Source: Strigamia acuminata | Lineage: Eukaryota > Arthropoda > Chilopoda > Geophilomorpha > Linotaeniidae | Direction of reading: 5' to 3' | Length of the DNA stretch: 64,000 nt | NCBI GenBank assembly: GCA_949358305.1 | Contig: OX442317.1 | Location: forward strand, 7,568,186-7,632,185 | In this document: positions 38,201 to 49,812 of the stretch, in pieces | Layout: each line of letters begins with the position of its first letter | Numbering within the stretch: the stretch's first letter is position 1 | Notes under the pieces: model-generated | The model's database searches: none | Told to the model about the DNA's origin: nothing | Seen by the model: the letters and a program-made list of their open reading frames with translations, nothing else | Translations under genes and position numbers: made by a program

Positions 38201-41200
38201 TGAGGAAAAGTCCTCCCTAGACCCCCTTAATGACTTCCTTAGGTTCTCCAATAAGCGCTTTGCTAACCATGAACTGCCTCAACAAATACCGTGTGCATTC
38301 ATTAAAATTCCGCTCGTTTTGAATAGTCATTAGAATTTGACCGTTTTTAATACAAATAACCTCCGCAATAACCAACCTTTACTTTTAATTAAAGAAAAAA
38401 GTATTAATTAACTCGCAGAGACCTCTAGAACTCGTTGCAACCATTTTTATTACTTAAAATGGCTTGTTTGCACTATTTAGGAAGTGAATACGATAAAAAC
38501 AAATAATAAAAAAAAAGGAAATAAGTGGAATGAGCAAAACGATGGTTGCTTGGTTGCCAAATCAGCGCGATAGACTGGTTATTATTAGATTCTTTCTTCC
38601 CAATCTCATTAACTTCATAGAGAAATTGATCGTATCAAAGTCAGGAAACATACTTTTTCGAGCGAGGACGAACAGTGAATGCTGACAAAGAAAAGTCAAC
38701 TTATTGCCAACTCAAGGACAAGACAAAAGAAATTACATTTACAATACACCATTCCCATCAAAAATTCATTAAACGAGATTGGAAAGTGTAACAAAAAAAA
38801 TCCAATTCAAAAAAAAAAAAAAAATAAGACTCTTTCTGTGTTCCTAACCACTCATTAAACAGAAAAAATTAAAACTTAAAGAAAATAATAAAAAAAATAA
38901 CTCTTACAAGCCCATATGGTTAAAAATGCATTGAAATTATTAAATTTGTTTAGGTGCGTTTAAAGTTTCGGATTGTACCATTTATGCAGTTTAAATGAAT
39001 ACCGTAAAAATAGTATTCGAGGCGGCCATTTTGAATTTAGTTGTAAAAACCAAAACCCGGCATAAAACACGTTAAAAACAGCATAAACGGAAACTTATTT
39101 GAACGAACCTTGTGTATTTCGAAATGCATTAAGTTTCACGTAAATGCATTTTGTAATACATTTTTGCGTGCTATTAGTTTGCAAATAATAATACATTTTG
39201 TAAAATATATTATGAAATGCATTCCCAACATTATTATTTATCAAATTGCATTTTTTCATATGTATTACGAAATGCATTATTTAATATACAAATAATAGCC
39301 TATACTTAATTCCGCAAAACGCCATAAATTTTCGCTTGCGTTAAGTGAAAACCAATATATTGTAAAATACATTTCTGACCCACATGGGAGTTCATCAAGC
39401 GTTTTATTTTGCTAAAAGAATGCAGAAAACTAAAAAAAAAATAAAAATTCATGGATTGTTTAGAATCCGTAATGGGTACATCGATCGGCTAAAACAAAAA
39501 AAGAAGACTTTATACGAAAATATGTCCAGTGGAGCGTAATAAATTTGCCGATAAATTTTTTTCGCCTTATTTGGTCAAATGGATTCTTTTGGCTTGTGCA
39601 CTCGGCTGTTCTTTCTTCTCGTAGAACCTGATAAGTTGGGTGCAGTGCTGGCCTCAGCAACCAACAGTCTATAGAAAAGACCTCGGCCGATAAGAGAGAG
39701 AAGAGACGCTGTTCATGTGAATTGGTCATCCCCAAAGACAAGGGCCAGCCTCGTTCACGACTCCTCTTAACCCCCACTTTTCCACTTTGGAGGACCCAAT
39801 TATGCAGGAAAAGAGGTGAGATAGATATTTCCACATCGAAATGGCCATCACTTCACCTCTGCGAGTCACACTAGAATTTTACTGCTGCTGACATCAACGT
39901 CTGTTCAACCCACTAGAATTATAATACCCGGCGGTAATATTGCACGTACTCTGCACCCTCCATCCTCTTTAAAAACCACATTATTCCCTTTTCTATTTTT
40001 TTATTTAATAAAGCCAAAGCATTTTTTCTTTTCCTTTATTTTCTTCAAAACAACTTTTTAATCTTCAGCTAAAATTCAATTATTTTTCTCAAATATGATA
40101 TATTATTAGAAAAGACGAAAAAGAAAAAATATTTGTTTTTTGGAAAACTTCAAATCTCAATTTTTATGTTTTATCACACACAAACTGAGTTAACTGTCCA
40201 GCAAATAATATAAATGTAAATCTATGATTAAAAACAGCAGTTGCGCCTTAAAATTACGTCGGATTATGAGATCGTTGTGTTGCAAGTTGCGGAGTTAACT
40301 CAACAATTTGTATCTGCAAGAAAGCAAATTCCTGGCGATGATACGCCAATAAAAGTGCGAGCAGCTGGGATTGGTAAAACCATATCCGGTAGAATATGAA
40401 AGTATGATGGCAGACCCCATGGACATCAACCGCAAATTGCAGTTTGTTATTACTATTATGGCTGTTATCACCATCACAAAACTCTATTTCTTATGTGCAC
40501 GCAACAATTTATGTACAATAAAGTTGAATTGAATAAAACTTATATACTTCGTGCCCCGTACAACTTGATGCTAAATTCAAAAAGAATTAAAGTATTAGGT
40601 GCATTAAAAATTTCGGTTTACACCGTTTATGTTTAAATAAGAGTCAGAACCACAATTCGTTAGTTAAATGAAAGAAAAAGAATTTTTGTGCACTATATGT
40701 ACAGTACATGGTGCACAAAAATTCCTTTTCTTTCATTTAACCAACGAATTGTGGTTCTGGCTCTTATTTAAACATAATTTAGTATTTACTCCCATTTTGT
40801 GAAATGGATGGTTCGCCTTTAGTTCGTGTTTACGACACTTGAAAGTCTGATCCGACAATCTAACTTTCGAAGCGACCATTTTGAATTTGCTTGTAAAAAC
40901 CAAAACCCGGCATAAACCGATTTATAAACCACTCCAGTCATGGTTTTGAGTGATCATTTTTGGCTGTTTGTGGAGCCATTCCGTTAAAAACCGTAAAAAC
41001 CGAAACTTTGAACGTGCCTGTTGAATTTGCTGTAGTTTTACACTTCACATGCAGATAAGGATCACTAATAGCTGGGAAACATTTTAATTGCTTCCTATAG
41101 TACTGTATACAGACCTGAAAAGCCAACTCAACAACAAAAATAATTATCATCCCCCACAGATTTAAGTGGTCATTGAATGGCATCAAAGGTTTCCCACGCA

Positions 41201-43913
41201 TGCTTGCTAATTATTATTATTTAATTACTCCAAGTCTAAATAATATTTTATTTAAAAAAAAAATAATCTCCAGACTTACCACCCCCTTAAACAAAAAAAA
41301 ACCCACCAATAAAAGTGGTAAAAAAAGATAATTAAAACCTGCACACAAAATCCCCTATGGTCATGTCCCATAATTTAAAACCCACAGACGAAATAATTAA
41401 AACAACTCCATATTTTCCCCAACCTTATTTCTAATTACAATTTTTTCTCCCACTCCCTCACCCACCCAAAAATTTTAAAATTCAATCCACAACCACTCAA
41501 AAACTCCCCAAACTAATCACACCAAACAACAAATCCCAACTAATAATCCAAGAAAAACAAAACAAAACAAAAACCTCACTTCCAACGTAAACTATTTCCC
41601 CAACAATTAAAATTCTTCACCCAACAACGTTATTACAACACACCAGCATAATCAAAAATTCCTCAAACCTCACCCCAATGCCACGCTTTTACAGTTCCCC
41701 CCACCAGCTTTCAAGCCCAAACTGCTCCCACACACACACGCCATTCACCCGCTAAACAAACATTTTAACCTCGCACCTTTCGAAAACTTTACGCAATCAA
41801 TAATCACGTGTATAAAAACCAACAAACATGCAAAAATTTGTTGATGCTTTGCTCCCCGTCCCCACCACACTGCCTTAACCCACTCCGCGGCAATAAAAAT
41901 GCAAATCCACATGACGCCGGGCTATTTAGCACCCACTGGTCAACGATCCAAGGCGAGAAACGCATTCCCTTTCCTCTCCCTGCCCCTTCCCCTTCCCCAC
42001 ACACCATCCAGCTCCAAGCACTAATGCTTTGATTGCTTCTAAATCCAGCTAACTCTTTCCTCCCGCCTTTATTGTACTCTTATTATATCACGTTGGCATG
42101 GCAACCGAGGGCCTCTGAGAATGGCTCGCTCGTAAAACTCAATGGTAAAGAATGCATCCATTGTAACTACATGTTGGTTCAACTGCCACCAGAAACCGTC
42201 ATAAGCATTTTTTATTAGAACCATTTTTTTTCCTTCTTCTCCTCCTCTTGCATTTTTTCCATTCTTTTTTATCTTCTTCGAAATTCCAACTTTCACTATG
42301 AATGTAATTAAGTTCTGAATTCTTTGCTTTAAGGGTTAAAGTTGGGGGGTTAAATTAGAATAGGGTTTAAAAGGGCGCGGCCATTACGTACCAACTGGAA
42401 GGAAATAAAAGATGTCTCGGAAGGAGCAGCTATAAACTATTTGATGCTTTATTATGTCCATTAGGATTAACTGACCTCTATTAAAGGTGATCAAGTTTGA
42501 CGTAAATTCTATTATACGATTCTTTTTATATCTACAATTTAATTGGAATCAATTTTCGCCTTTTTTAAAAATCTTTTTCTTGTAAAATTATCTTTAAGCG
42601 GGATACAAACGCAGCAGACGTTTCGATTCATTGTACAATCCGGACAAATTAATACAAACTGGATTTGGTGTATGCGTTTAATGTAATCAGTCCAATTAAA
42701 TCTGCATTATCGCAACTTGTCCTCGATTATGCATGTCATAACTCATCTCGGAGTACTATGCCACTAAACTACAACTGTTATCTCTTTTAGACCCATTAGC
42801 ACATTACTTCACCTAAAACCAATAATCAAAACACTATTTTGAACCCTAACATAACCAATAATACTAAAAACAATATTTTTTTTTCCCAAAACAAAAATAA
42901 AAAATGCCAATTTAAAGTCAATCAATACTGGCATGAAATTTTTTTTCCTTCAGTAAAACCCTCTCGGACCCGCAAAAAAATGTTCATTCGCCCATTAGTA
43001 TTGTGGGCAATAACCTCGGTCAATTCTGGACAGTCGAACATTGAAAATAACGCCAGGTCGTTGAACCTAGGACCTAGAACCTAGAACCACAATCACAAGA
43101 CAATTCCACAACTCCAAGCGCGCTCTAGTGGTAATGAGTGAAATTTCCGATACTTAAAAACTAAGCTTGTCAACATTGGAAGCTTCGTATTCAGCTACTC
43201 GGCACCAGTTCCCCAAAAGTGCATTCATTTTGTTTGAAATGTTGCAAATCCTGCCAACAGGTGGCGCAAAGCAACTGCACATGCGCCAGGAGATACGACA
43301 TTCAACCAAATCTCTGACATGGGCTTTCGAATCCCGTTTCGAATTCCGAATCTTTACATTTTATAAAAATTTTGAAATTTTTGTCGAAAATTGGACAAAA
43401 GTTAAAATATTTTCGACTTTTTTATTAAAATGATCATCTTTCCGAATCCCATCGGAATCCTTTGAAAGATTCGAATCTCTGACCCGCAGAATCTGATTGT
43501 CGTACCCCCTGACATGCGCAGTAGCAAAATGTGGAAACGGTCTAATGATTTGTTCCATGTAAAGTCCTGTAGTTAATCGTCCTAGGTCGAACAAAGAAAT
43601 TCGACGAGCATTCAGCTGCAATTGACCGCAATACTATTTACATCGGCGACTTGTTAACAAAGCCGAAACTCAAAGCTGAAATAAAGTGCACTCACTCACC
43701 TACTACATTTAGATTTACAAAGATACTGATGATGCCGTGATCCCATGTCACCTGACATTCGTATACTCCTTCATCTCTTTTCTGTACATATTTGATCTGT
43801 AGAGTCCAATCATCCGCTCGATCAATGTGAATCGGATGAAACCGTTGATCGTTGGTGTATGTGTGCACACCTGATGTAAGGATATGAAAATCATGTTTTC
43901 GGATCCACGAAAC
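35159..43913 (-). CDS. Dpr-like two-Ig cell-surface protein, 5' partial, three exons
   Basis: The minus-strand exons are 43913-43700, 37602-37306 and 35280-35159. They join in frame to 210 codons and a TGA stop. The order is the second half of Ig1 (VSWIRKHDFHILTSG, DDWTLQIKY, DEGVYECQV), Ig2 (SGSTINLTC, FWYHNER, DSGNYTC), a linker with AAMQH and a hydrophobic tail. WTLQIKY, VSWIR, SGSTINLTC and AAMQH together are characteristic of the Dpr (defective proboscis extension response) family. Dprs are two-Ig proteins on neurons that bind DIPs through Ig1. The first half of Ig1 and the signal peptide were not found and should lie to the right. The gene ends tail to tail with the DIP-like gene. Confidence 0.92.
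35281..37305 (-). other. Dpr-like intron between Ig2 and the last coding exon
   Basis: About 2.0 kb. It contains the right-degraded TATACTC-type MITE at 35470-35790. No other coding or repeat structure seen. Confidence 0.8.
35470..35790 (+). mobile_element. TATACTC-ended MITE family, copy 1 (right end degraded)
   Basis: The left arm is TATACTCTTGTTAGAGTCAA; the core TTTACTGGTGTAGTGAT, CACCAGAATGGCATTAGATA and AATCGATTACCTATTGTTAG follows in the same spacing as the other two copies. No matching right arm is visible, so the right boundary is approximate. It lies in the Dpr-like intron, about 190 bp upstream of the last coding exon. Confidence 0.75.
37306..37602 (-). CDS. Dpr-like gene, exon encoding Ig2
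   Basis: On the minus strand TTTGTTTCAG precedes the exon and GTAAGA follows (297 nt, phase 1 at both ends). It reads VPMASILGPGELYMKSGSTI, then NLTC, with VYVFWYHNER as the core W strand and YSDSGNYTC as the second cysteine. It ends with ISIAVHVLN. NLT and NYT are possible N-glycosylation sites. ILGP-x-x-L-Y-x-K-x-G-S is the standard Dpr Ig2 opening. Confidence 0.95.
37717..37900 (-). mobile_element. TA-flanked MITE with CAGTC ends, copy 2 (opposite orientation)
   Basis: This is the same family as 32626-32801, inserted the other way round. The ends are CAGCCGAAACTTTTTATAAC and, from the right, CAGTTGAAACTCTTTATAAC, again flanked by TA. It sits in the Dpr-like intron just upstream of the Ig2 exon, about 115 bp from the splice acceptor. 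Confidence 0.85.
37985..38128. repeat. ATGCATT-rich repeat, copy
   Basis: GAAAATGCATTTATGTTTGA then CAAATAATAATATT, ATCATTTGCAAACC and GCATTTGAAAATACATTTTC follow in the same order as in the copy at 54130. It lies in a Dpr-like intron. Confidence 0.75.
38952..39110. mobile_element. AGGTGC-ended MITE, copy 1
   Basis: Left end AGGTGCGTTTAAAGTTTCGG; right end reads inward AGGTTCGTTCAAATAAGTTT. The interior CATTTTGAATT, TTGTAAAAACCAAAACCCGG and CATAAA recurs in the element at 40597-41019. It is abutted on the right by an ATGCATT-rich repeat. Confidence 0.7.
39111..39375. repeat. ATGCATT-rich repeat, copy
   Basis: TGCATTTTGTAATACATTTT, GTTTGCAAATAATAATACAT, GAAATGCATTCCCAACATTA and CGAAATGCATTATTTAATAT appear in the order seen at 52430 and 56545. 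Both strands are rich in ATGCAT, so short false ORFs of Met-His-Cys-Phe type arise. Confidence 0.8.
40597..41019. mobile_element. AGGTGC-ended MITE, copy 2, containing a foldback
   Basis: Left end AGGTGCATTAAAAATTTCGG; right end reads inward AGGCACGTTCAAAGTTTCGG. The interior GACCATTTTGAATTTGCTTG followed by AAAACCCGGCATAAA is shared with copy 1. A near-perfect 149-bp foldback (40628-40776) lies within it and is absent from copy 1. Confidence 0.7.
40628..40776. repeat. 66-bp foldback (hairpin) with 17-bp loop
   Basis: The arms 40628-40693 and 40711-40776 are inverted copies with only a few mismatches (for example GAGTCAGAACC against GGTTCTGGCTC). Each starts TATGTTTAAATAAGAG and ends AATTTTTGTGCAC at the loop. 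The loop is TATATGTACAGTACATG. Confidence 0.9.
43700..43913 (-). CDS. Dpr-like gene, exon encoding second half of Ig1
   Basis: On the minus strand TTTAATTGCAG precedes the exon and GTGAGT follows it (214 nt; phase 0 start, phase 1 end). It begins VSWIRKHDFHILTSGVHTYT and contains NDQRF, ADDWTLQIKY and DEGVYECQV, ending in FVNLNVV. The loop after the cysteine is TWDHGIISIF, unlike the S/N-T-x-P usual in this family. An ATG at 43919 is intronic and is not the start. Confidence 0.94.
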
Positions 43914-46872
43914 CTGCAATTAAATTAAAAACACATTTGGTTAAACTTTTTATCTCTGTTGGTCGAACATAATTTGTTCTATCGCTGCTTTTAAATTGGT
44001 TTAAAGTTCAAAATTTCACATTTATTGATTCATCAGTGCTCGCTTTTGTCCCACCTGTTACCACGAAAAAAGAACTCATAATTAGGGTTTGTGACAGTGC
44101 CCATTAAATTAGAGTTCCAGGGTTAAGCACCCAAAATTCAATTTCCCATTGGACTGCAGCTGTTTCGTCTTAAAACTCCACCTAACATCTTCAAAAAGAG
44201 ATAAATATATCTTTAAATTTTTATTTTTTAAACACAGAAAAAAAATTGCAACAAGATGGTTTTTTCCAATTTCTCTTGACTTTATCAAATCAATGACATC
44301 TCAATCATTTTGTATGCTATAATTCTCGGAGATATAAAAAAGAAATAAAAGAAAAATTGAAGAAAAACCATTTTCTTTCGATTTTTTCATTCCTTCATCA
44401 ATTTCCCATATGGAATCATCAAAAAGAGATTTACTTCCACTAAAAAAAACAATACTATACAGTCTATTTGAAAAGTTTGCTTTCAATTCAAGCATCAGTT
44501 GAATCGAAAGCAAATATTAATTAAAAAAATAAAACTTTTATTATACGAAAAAAAAAATAAAAAAAAAAAATAAAAAATTTGAGAAAATAAAATTTTCTCT
44601 TCATAAACATGACAAATAGTAGGCAGAAAGCCGAGGACAAATAAGCCTACGGTGATTGAATGTTAAGTAATCCGATAAGAAATCTCAAACTCCCCTGTAA
44701 AAGGAAAATTTACTTATTCAATTGAAGACCGGGATTGAAAAAAAATGTAATCATTCAACCAAATGGTAATATTCGAATTCAGTTACCGAGAAATAATATT
44801 ATTACTTGGCCACTAATGAAATCTCGACTCAAGGCTGCAACTACAATGTTTACACACTCGAGTCAAGAAAACAACAAACGACAGTGTCATCAGCAAAAAA
44901 TACTCATCAAATAATTACCTAAGAAGAAAGGGCTATTGAATAAACCACATTTGCTCATAAACTCGTTTTCCTCATAACTCGAGTGGTTTTTCAAGTGCCA
45001 CCACACAAATTACTTCCAATTGATACAACGTTTGCAACCAAAGCATTCACCACCAAAAAAACTCCGTAAAACCACAATTGTTTCCAAAGAAATGTTTCGT
45101 AATTCCTTCATTGAGTGACAGTGAAGGAATTTTAATTGACATTTACTAATAAAACTTAACTTAACCTGATGTAAAGACATCTTATAATCCAGAATGACTT
45201 GCATTTTATTCATCGTCACAATATATTCATACGCCACTCATAGAGGGCGCTATTTTCACTAACATCTGCATGGTACCCACAAAACAAAGTTTCATCTTGA
45301 ATGGAACACACGTCTTTCTGTACTCTTACTTTTTATTGTCTTGGATTCACTCTTTAAACTTCTCCTGAGGTCACACTTTTCTCAACTAAGGAATCAGTTG
45401 CATCAGTCTCACTTCCCCAACTTTCTTTAGCTCCAAGGTAGCAATCTCATCGCTTTTCCACTGCTTGCTGGACTCCCAAGACCATTAAATCCGTGAGTGA
45501 CAGCTGAAGGTTGACCGCCACATTGGCATCAACATTTCAAAGTCAATCAATCTTCTTCCAACTTATGTTTGAGATGCAAAATTGCAATGGACACCTCGAC
45601 TTTAAGAAGGCACTAAATTATTTCCCGTTTGCTTGCTCGTCTTCCGACGTGTTTATTTTCAATTCAACCAATAAACAAACGCAATTAATTGAATCCAAAC
45701 GTGTAACCCGTGCAATTGTGTTAATTTGCTCCCAGGATTCTCGCCAATTTTGTCTAGTAACCATTCAAATTGTTGTCTTGTACAGTGTAAACAGCAAGGA
45801 TTTGATGCAAGCAACCTCCCTGGTGTGCAATTTCAACATTAAGAGAAAGCTAAAGAAATCACAGTAATTGCATGTTGTGAAGAATGCGTTTTACTGCAGT
45901 TCAAACAGCTCTCTCTGGCGGCAAACGACACGAGACAAAAGAAGAGTGAGAAAGAGAAAGCAAAAAAAATATCCAGAGCAAATTACGAAGTGAAGAAAGA
46001 GAAATAAAAATGCAAATAATAAAAAAAAGCTCTCCTGCTACATTCTTTAATTACATGTTACAAGCCAGTCTGATGAAAAGAGAAAAGAATAAATTAAAAG
46101 CCAAAAGAAAAGAAGAAGAAGAAGAAAAAAAATACTCTTATAAATAAATGAACGCTTTCGCAAAATGAATTCATCACTTTTATAATTTCTGGCACATTTT
46201 CAGAAATTTAAGAAACACATTAGTAAAAGTTAATGTTTAAAAGTGGAAGGGGACAAAAAAAAGGGCAGAAAAGGAAAAGAAAATGAGAAAGAATGCTCGA
46301 GAAAAAGTCGGGCGACAAGAGGACTTTTTAGCACATGCTGTTTTCCAATATGTTGCCTGCTCATTTATCACAAATATCTCGGCTTAGAAGGAAAGTTTAT
46401 TTGCCCCGGTTCGCACATAAGGTTGCGGTAATCGGTGAAAATTCATCAGAATTGTCGTATCTCCAAACTGTGATAAATGGCATCATTTATACAGAAGCTG
46501 CTTCACATTGCCAATAACAAACGTCCGTGTATGTCTTGCTACACACTAAAGCAAATTACGCCTCGTCTCTCTTAGATGATATTGAACTAAATATTTCATC
46601 TAGCCAATTTTTCAACTGCTCGCTTCAAACTTCTATTGAAAACGCAAGTTGCAAATGAATAAATGAATAAACAATAACTTGAATGGAACCACATTGGTTT
46701 AATTAAGTCGGTCCTGAGTTCCTTAAATAGGGGCTTCCCCGCCTCACAATGGTTTTGGAATACCATGAGGAAAATTCATGAGTAGTTTAGTTGCGCACCA
46801 CCAGAGGAGCGCTCGAGTACTAACAGCAGTGACAACGTCACAATTGTGTTAAAATGGAATAAATTGACGTCC

Positions 46873-47283
46873 TATACTCTGGCAGATCATAAGAGTGGCC
46901 TTTATTCCATTGGCCGAGCCATTTTACTGGTGTACTGATACAAAAAAATAGACCAAACCACCAGAATTGCATTAGATATCCAGACATTGCAATCGATTAC
47001 CTATTGTTAGAAAATTGTTTGATTTCCTGACAAAGCAACCAATAAACTAAACAAAAATGTATTATGAAATGCAAACAACCTTAAACATTATTTTATGAAT
47101 TAAAAAAAAACATTGTATTTATAAAACACAAATAAAATTTCATCATTTTAATCATTAGAATAATCAAAAAAATTAAGAAAAAAACAAAACTACTTTTCCT
47201 GGCGGTATGACACAGTCTACAGTTAGTAGTAATGCGGCTGGGCCAATGAGAGAAAGGCCACTCTTATGGTCTGCCAGAGTATA
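46873..47283 (+). mobile_element. TATACTC-ended MITE family, copy 2 (about 411 bp, both ends)
   Basis: Left arm TATACTCTGGCAGATCATAA and right arm (inward) TATACTCTGGCAGACCATAA stay similar for about 48 bp. The core starts TTTACTGGTGTACTGAT and holds CACCAGAATTGCATTAGATA and GCAATCGATTACCTATTG, shared with the copies at 35470 and 62451. No ORF of note. Confidence 0.85.
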
Positions 47284-47309
47284 GATAAGTTTTCCTTCCA
47301 AATCCTTCC

Positions 47310-47645
47310 ATGATATTGTGGTATTGCAAATCCAACAAGTCTCATTGCAAATCCTACCTTAGTACCGATATTCAGTTTGCTGATTTGTAAATCCATACGC
47401 GATAAGAGTGAAAGCCAGCCCAGTCGGCTTGAGTGCTTTGCTTAAAATTTAAACTTTTGATCTTTGTTTATTAATGAAACAAAAACTTTTCTCAGACCTT
47501 AATCCGAATCAAAATAAAAGTTCAAACTTTAAATTTTGAGCGTGACATTCATTCTTTAATATCGCATATGGATTTACAAATCAGCAAACGACAACACAGG
47601 ATTTGCAACGAGATTTTCAATTGTCATACCAACATATCTTGACAT
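47310..47645. repeat. long imperfect inverted repeat (foldback element)
   Basis: Left arm contains CTCATTGCAAATCCT and TTTGCTGATTTGTAAATCCA; the right arm read inward contains CTCGTTGCAAATCCT and TTTGCTGATTTGTAAATCCA. The similarity continues weakly towards the centre (AAATTTAAACTTTTG against AAATTTAAAGTTTGA). It directly follows the MITE ending at 47283. Confidence 0.75.
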
Positions 47646-49668
47646 ATGTCCAATAATTTTCCTTTTTTGTGGGTTTCAACTTTTAAACGGAACTCCGATG
47701 AGTTTAATTACCTTCCAGGTTGTCCGAGCCTATAAGAATGCTAACTATGCTGCTAAGCAGCTGTCTAGGATGGACCTTCTGTACAATGACACCACCAGCT
47801 CTCGTACACAACATACAACAAAAGGAATAATTGCATGGACACCAATCCTTTTCATGCAGTCTCAGCCACACCATCTTTTACACAAAGTCTCTTGTGGCAA
47901 TTCCAACTTGCAGCACAAACTAAATTTTTTTATTTTTTTTATTTTATTAAAACCATAGATAAACATCTTCTCCCCACTTTTATAGGTCTGTATAAAAAGC
48001 ATTTCAAGAATCTTCGTGCACAACCACATTTCAACTTCTCATTTCATTCTTCTTCTCAACAATCTTCGGCATCCTCTTTGTGCCTAAGCACAACTTCATT
48101 TCCATTGCAATCCATTAAAAAGTTAACAACCTGAAGAGCGAGCCTAAGACGTGCCAAAATTCCCATGATTTCCCTGCCTCTACGGGTGAAGGTCTGCGTA
48201 ATGACTGCAAGAATCACTCAGCGTTTCCTTTCTTTAACGCTTCCTATTAGGGTGATAGGAGATTACAATGTCCCCAATGGAATTTTTAGAACCCTCTCTT
48301 TGTCTTCTTTTTTAACTCCATAAAATAAACTAGTTCATTTACATTTTTTCCCTCTGTCCTAAAACATTTTGTGTACACGCAAATTGCTACATCGAGCGAG
48401 ATTTATGGAGCCAAGTTACAATATCGAATGCAACATGCTTATCATTCTTTGCAAATAATCCACTTCGTAGTAATTAGAAAAGTGGATGATTTATTAGCAA
48501 TATTGCTCAAATTACTGCCATAGTTTCATCATTAAAACAAAACTCGGCTGAGTAATTAGTCAGGAAACTTCCATGCCACCTTCTACTCATTTAAAAGTTA
48601 AGATTATAAAGATTTTCTTGCCTAAACTTGTTTCATAAATCGAGCAAATGGCGAATATTAATGTCACATTCTTCCCGAATGCTTTAGTCATCCTCGCCCA
48701 GCTTTTATTAGCTTTTAAAAATTACTTTTTAGCTAATTTTTGCAGCATATATATCATATCAATCAGCAGCGTGTAAATAAATACGATTGATTGCAGATGC
48801 ACAAGCTTAAACGTGTAAGCTGTATTTAATACACAATAAAAAAAATACTCAAAGTGGTATTTATAAAGAAACACGTTCTTTGAAATGTAAATGAAAAGCA
48901 GTTGCAAAGTAATTGGCAAATGCATTAGGCCTAACTCAGTGCGCACAAGTGATGCACTATCCACACTAAGTAGATTGAAATGCAAGAACAGTGCCTTTTC
49001 ATTTCCCCTTTTATTCCATCTCTTAAGAATAATGCAACTGTTGGAGGAAAGTTCAGCTTAATTTGGAAGCAGACTTTTTCTCTCCCTTCATTGTTCATCT
49101 CTTCTCCTTCCATGTACATTTTGATGCTGCGGTACAATTCTCCACCAAGACCACAAAGTAGTCAAGACTTGGAGCAGTCAACTGCAATTACACCATTTCT
49201 TTAACAACTTCATCAATTGGGCAATACCATTAATGCAATTATGCGTGGCCTTCAAAAAAGTTTTTCAACTTTTAACGTTGACATTTTATTTCATATTCCA
49301 TAACCCTAACAAACAAAGGCGGCAAAAATTATTGCGTTATGAACTTCATGAGTTCAAAAGTGAAAGATAAATAAACTCGATGAACTTTTACGTTATACAT
49401 CAAATAAAGCCAAATATATGATTCAAATAGTGAATATTTTCCCCGCAAGATGCTTCTTTGCATAAACCAAGTGTTTCATAAGTTTTAAAAGATGGAAAAT
49501 TTATCTCGAAAGTTGTACAATATCCAAATCTTTAAACAGAATACTGAAACAATACAACAAAAATATTTTATTTGCATACGCATAATTTAAGTCGATTAAA
49601 ATTAAAACCAAATGCCGGTCGACCCTTCCGGGTCATTTTCAGCCGTTACAAAGATTACAACAACAACC

Positions 49669-49812
49669 GACATACCTAGCCAGGTTATTGTTATGGTTAA
49701 GTTCACATCAAACAGCAAAACAACAAAGTCCAAAGTAAAAAAAAATCACTGACATACGTAACCAGGTAATTGGTATGGTTCAAAACAAGTCCAAAGTAAA
49801 AAAAAAATCACT
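49669..49812 (+). repeat. imperfect tandem duplication (82 + 62 bp)
   Basis: Both units start GACATAC, then CCAGGT and TATGGTT, and end AAGTCCAAAGTAAAAAAAA with ATCACT. The first unit has about 20 extra bases in the middle. The motif CGACCCTTCCGGGTCATTTT lies just upstream. Confidence 0.75.

Larger units (their letters stand above)
37603..43699 (-). other. Dpr-like intron between Ig1 and Ig2 exons
   Basis: About 6.1 kb. It holds a CAGTC-type MITE (37717), ATGCATT repeats (37985, 39111), two AGGTGC-type MITEs (38952, 40597) and the foldback at 40628. The 41300-41800 stretch is strongly C-rich and G-poor on the plus strand. Confidence 0.8.

Noticed and set aside
39460-39834. 124-codon minus-strand open frame
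   Set aside because: It lies in the Dpr-like intron, matches no domain I know and has no splice or start context that supports it. In this AT-rich DNA its length can arise by chance.
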